Positions 6,464 through 6,554 of a stretch of 6,554 nt of DNA are shown piece by piece. Source of the DNA: Anaerolineales bacterium UBA6131 (GTDB lineage: Bacteria > Chloroflexota > Anaerolineae > UBA2200); NCBI GenBank assembly GCA_002435875.1, contig DIVN01000099.1, forward strand, positions 1 to 6,554. The letters run 5' to 3'. The translations under genes were made by a program, and so were the position numbers. Numbering within the stretch: position 1 is the first letter of the stretch; each line of letters opens with the position of its first letter. The notes under the pieces are model-generated. The model was not told the origin of the DNA and did no database searches. It saw nothing but the letters and a program-made list of their open reading frames with translations.

Positions 6464-6554
6464 ATGATGCGAGACTCTAGGACAACGGATTGGCGCTCCT
6501 GGGCACAGCAATGGCTGTCTCTGAGCGTGTGGGCCGGTCTTGCGGTCGGCGTCG
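6464..6554 (+). CDS. Probable integral membrane protein, N-terminal fragment (3' end outside window)
   Basis: An ATG-ATG start after a GGTGAG ribosome binding site opens a frame that continues to the window edge: 30 full codons plus one base. The fragment has a short polar N-terminus (MMRDSRTTDWRSW) followed by the beginning of a hydrophobic stretch ('WLSLSVWAGLAVGV', residues 17-30), the usual start of a polytopic inner-membrane protein. Directly downstream of glycosyltransferase and chain-length genes, a Wzy-type polymerase, O-antigen-ligase-like protein or flippase would fit, but nothing in these 30 residues distinguishes them. The start is well placed, 17 bases after the previous stop, with an in-frame TAG just upstream (6461-6463). 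Family assignment is inference from position only. Confidence 0.6.
   Translation, partial: MMRDSRTTDWRSWAQQWLSLSVWAGLAVGV

Overview
The window is a single-strand (+) run of tightly packed genes from a bacterial cell-surface polysaccharide (exopolysaccharide, capsule or O-antigen type) locus. It holds, in order: the C-terminal tail of a probable GT4 glycosyltransferase (1-181); a complete glycosyltransferase with a GT-B-like C-terminal half (200-1396); a Wzz-type polysaccharide co-polymerase / chain-length determinant without a kinase domain (1430-2551); a large YfhO-family, GT-C-like multi-membrane protein (2593-5163); a canonical GT4 glycosyltransferase with an intact E-x7-E motif (5166-6446); and the first 30 codons of a membrane protein cut by the window end (6464-6554).

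Gaps between consecutive genes are about 18, 33, 41, 2 and 17 bases. No rho-independent terminator and no convincing sigma-70-type promoter is visible in any gap, so the genes are most simply read as part of one longer operon whose promoter and terminator lie outside the window. No tRNA, rRNA, CRISPR array, insertion sequence or integrase was seen, and no intergenic stretch exceeds 50 bases.

Inferred pathway: cytoplasmic GT4 enzymes add sugars to a lipid-linked oligosaccharide. The co-polymerase, anchored by two terminal membrane segments, would set chain length during Wzy-type polymerisation. The YfhO-like protein would use a polyprenyl-phosphate-linked sugar to decorate the glycan (or another acceptor) on the outer face of the membrane. 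The truncated last gene could be the polymerase, ligase or flippase, but only its N-terminus is present. The sugars, the acceptor and the final polymer cannot be read from this sequence.

Organism: moderately GC-rich, with ATG starts and recognisable but not strong Shine-Dalgarno sites. The combination of a kinase-less Wzz-like protein, a large YfhO protein and several GT4 enzymes in one operon recalls environmental Chloroflexota (Anaerolineae or Caldilineae type), but this is a low-confidence impression and other phyla are possible. I found no clear sign of a previously undescribed system; the most interesting element is the YfhO-type protein placed directly between the chain-length regulator and a GT4 enzyme.
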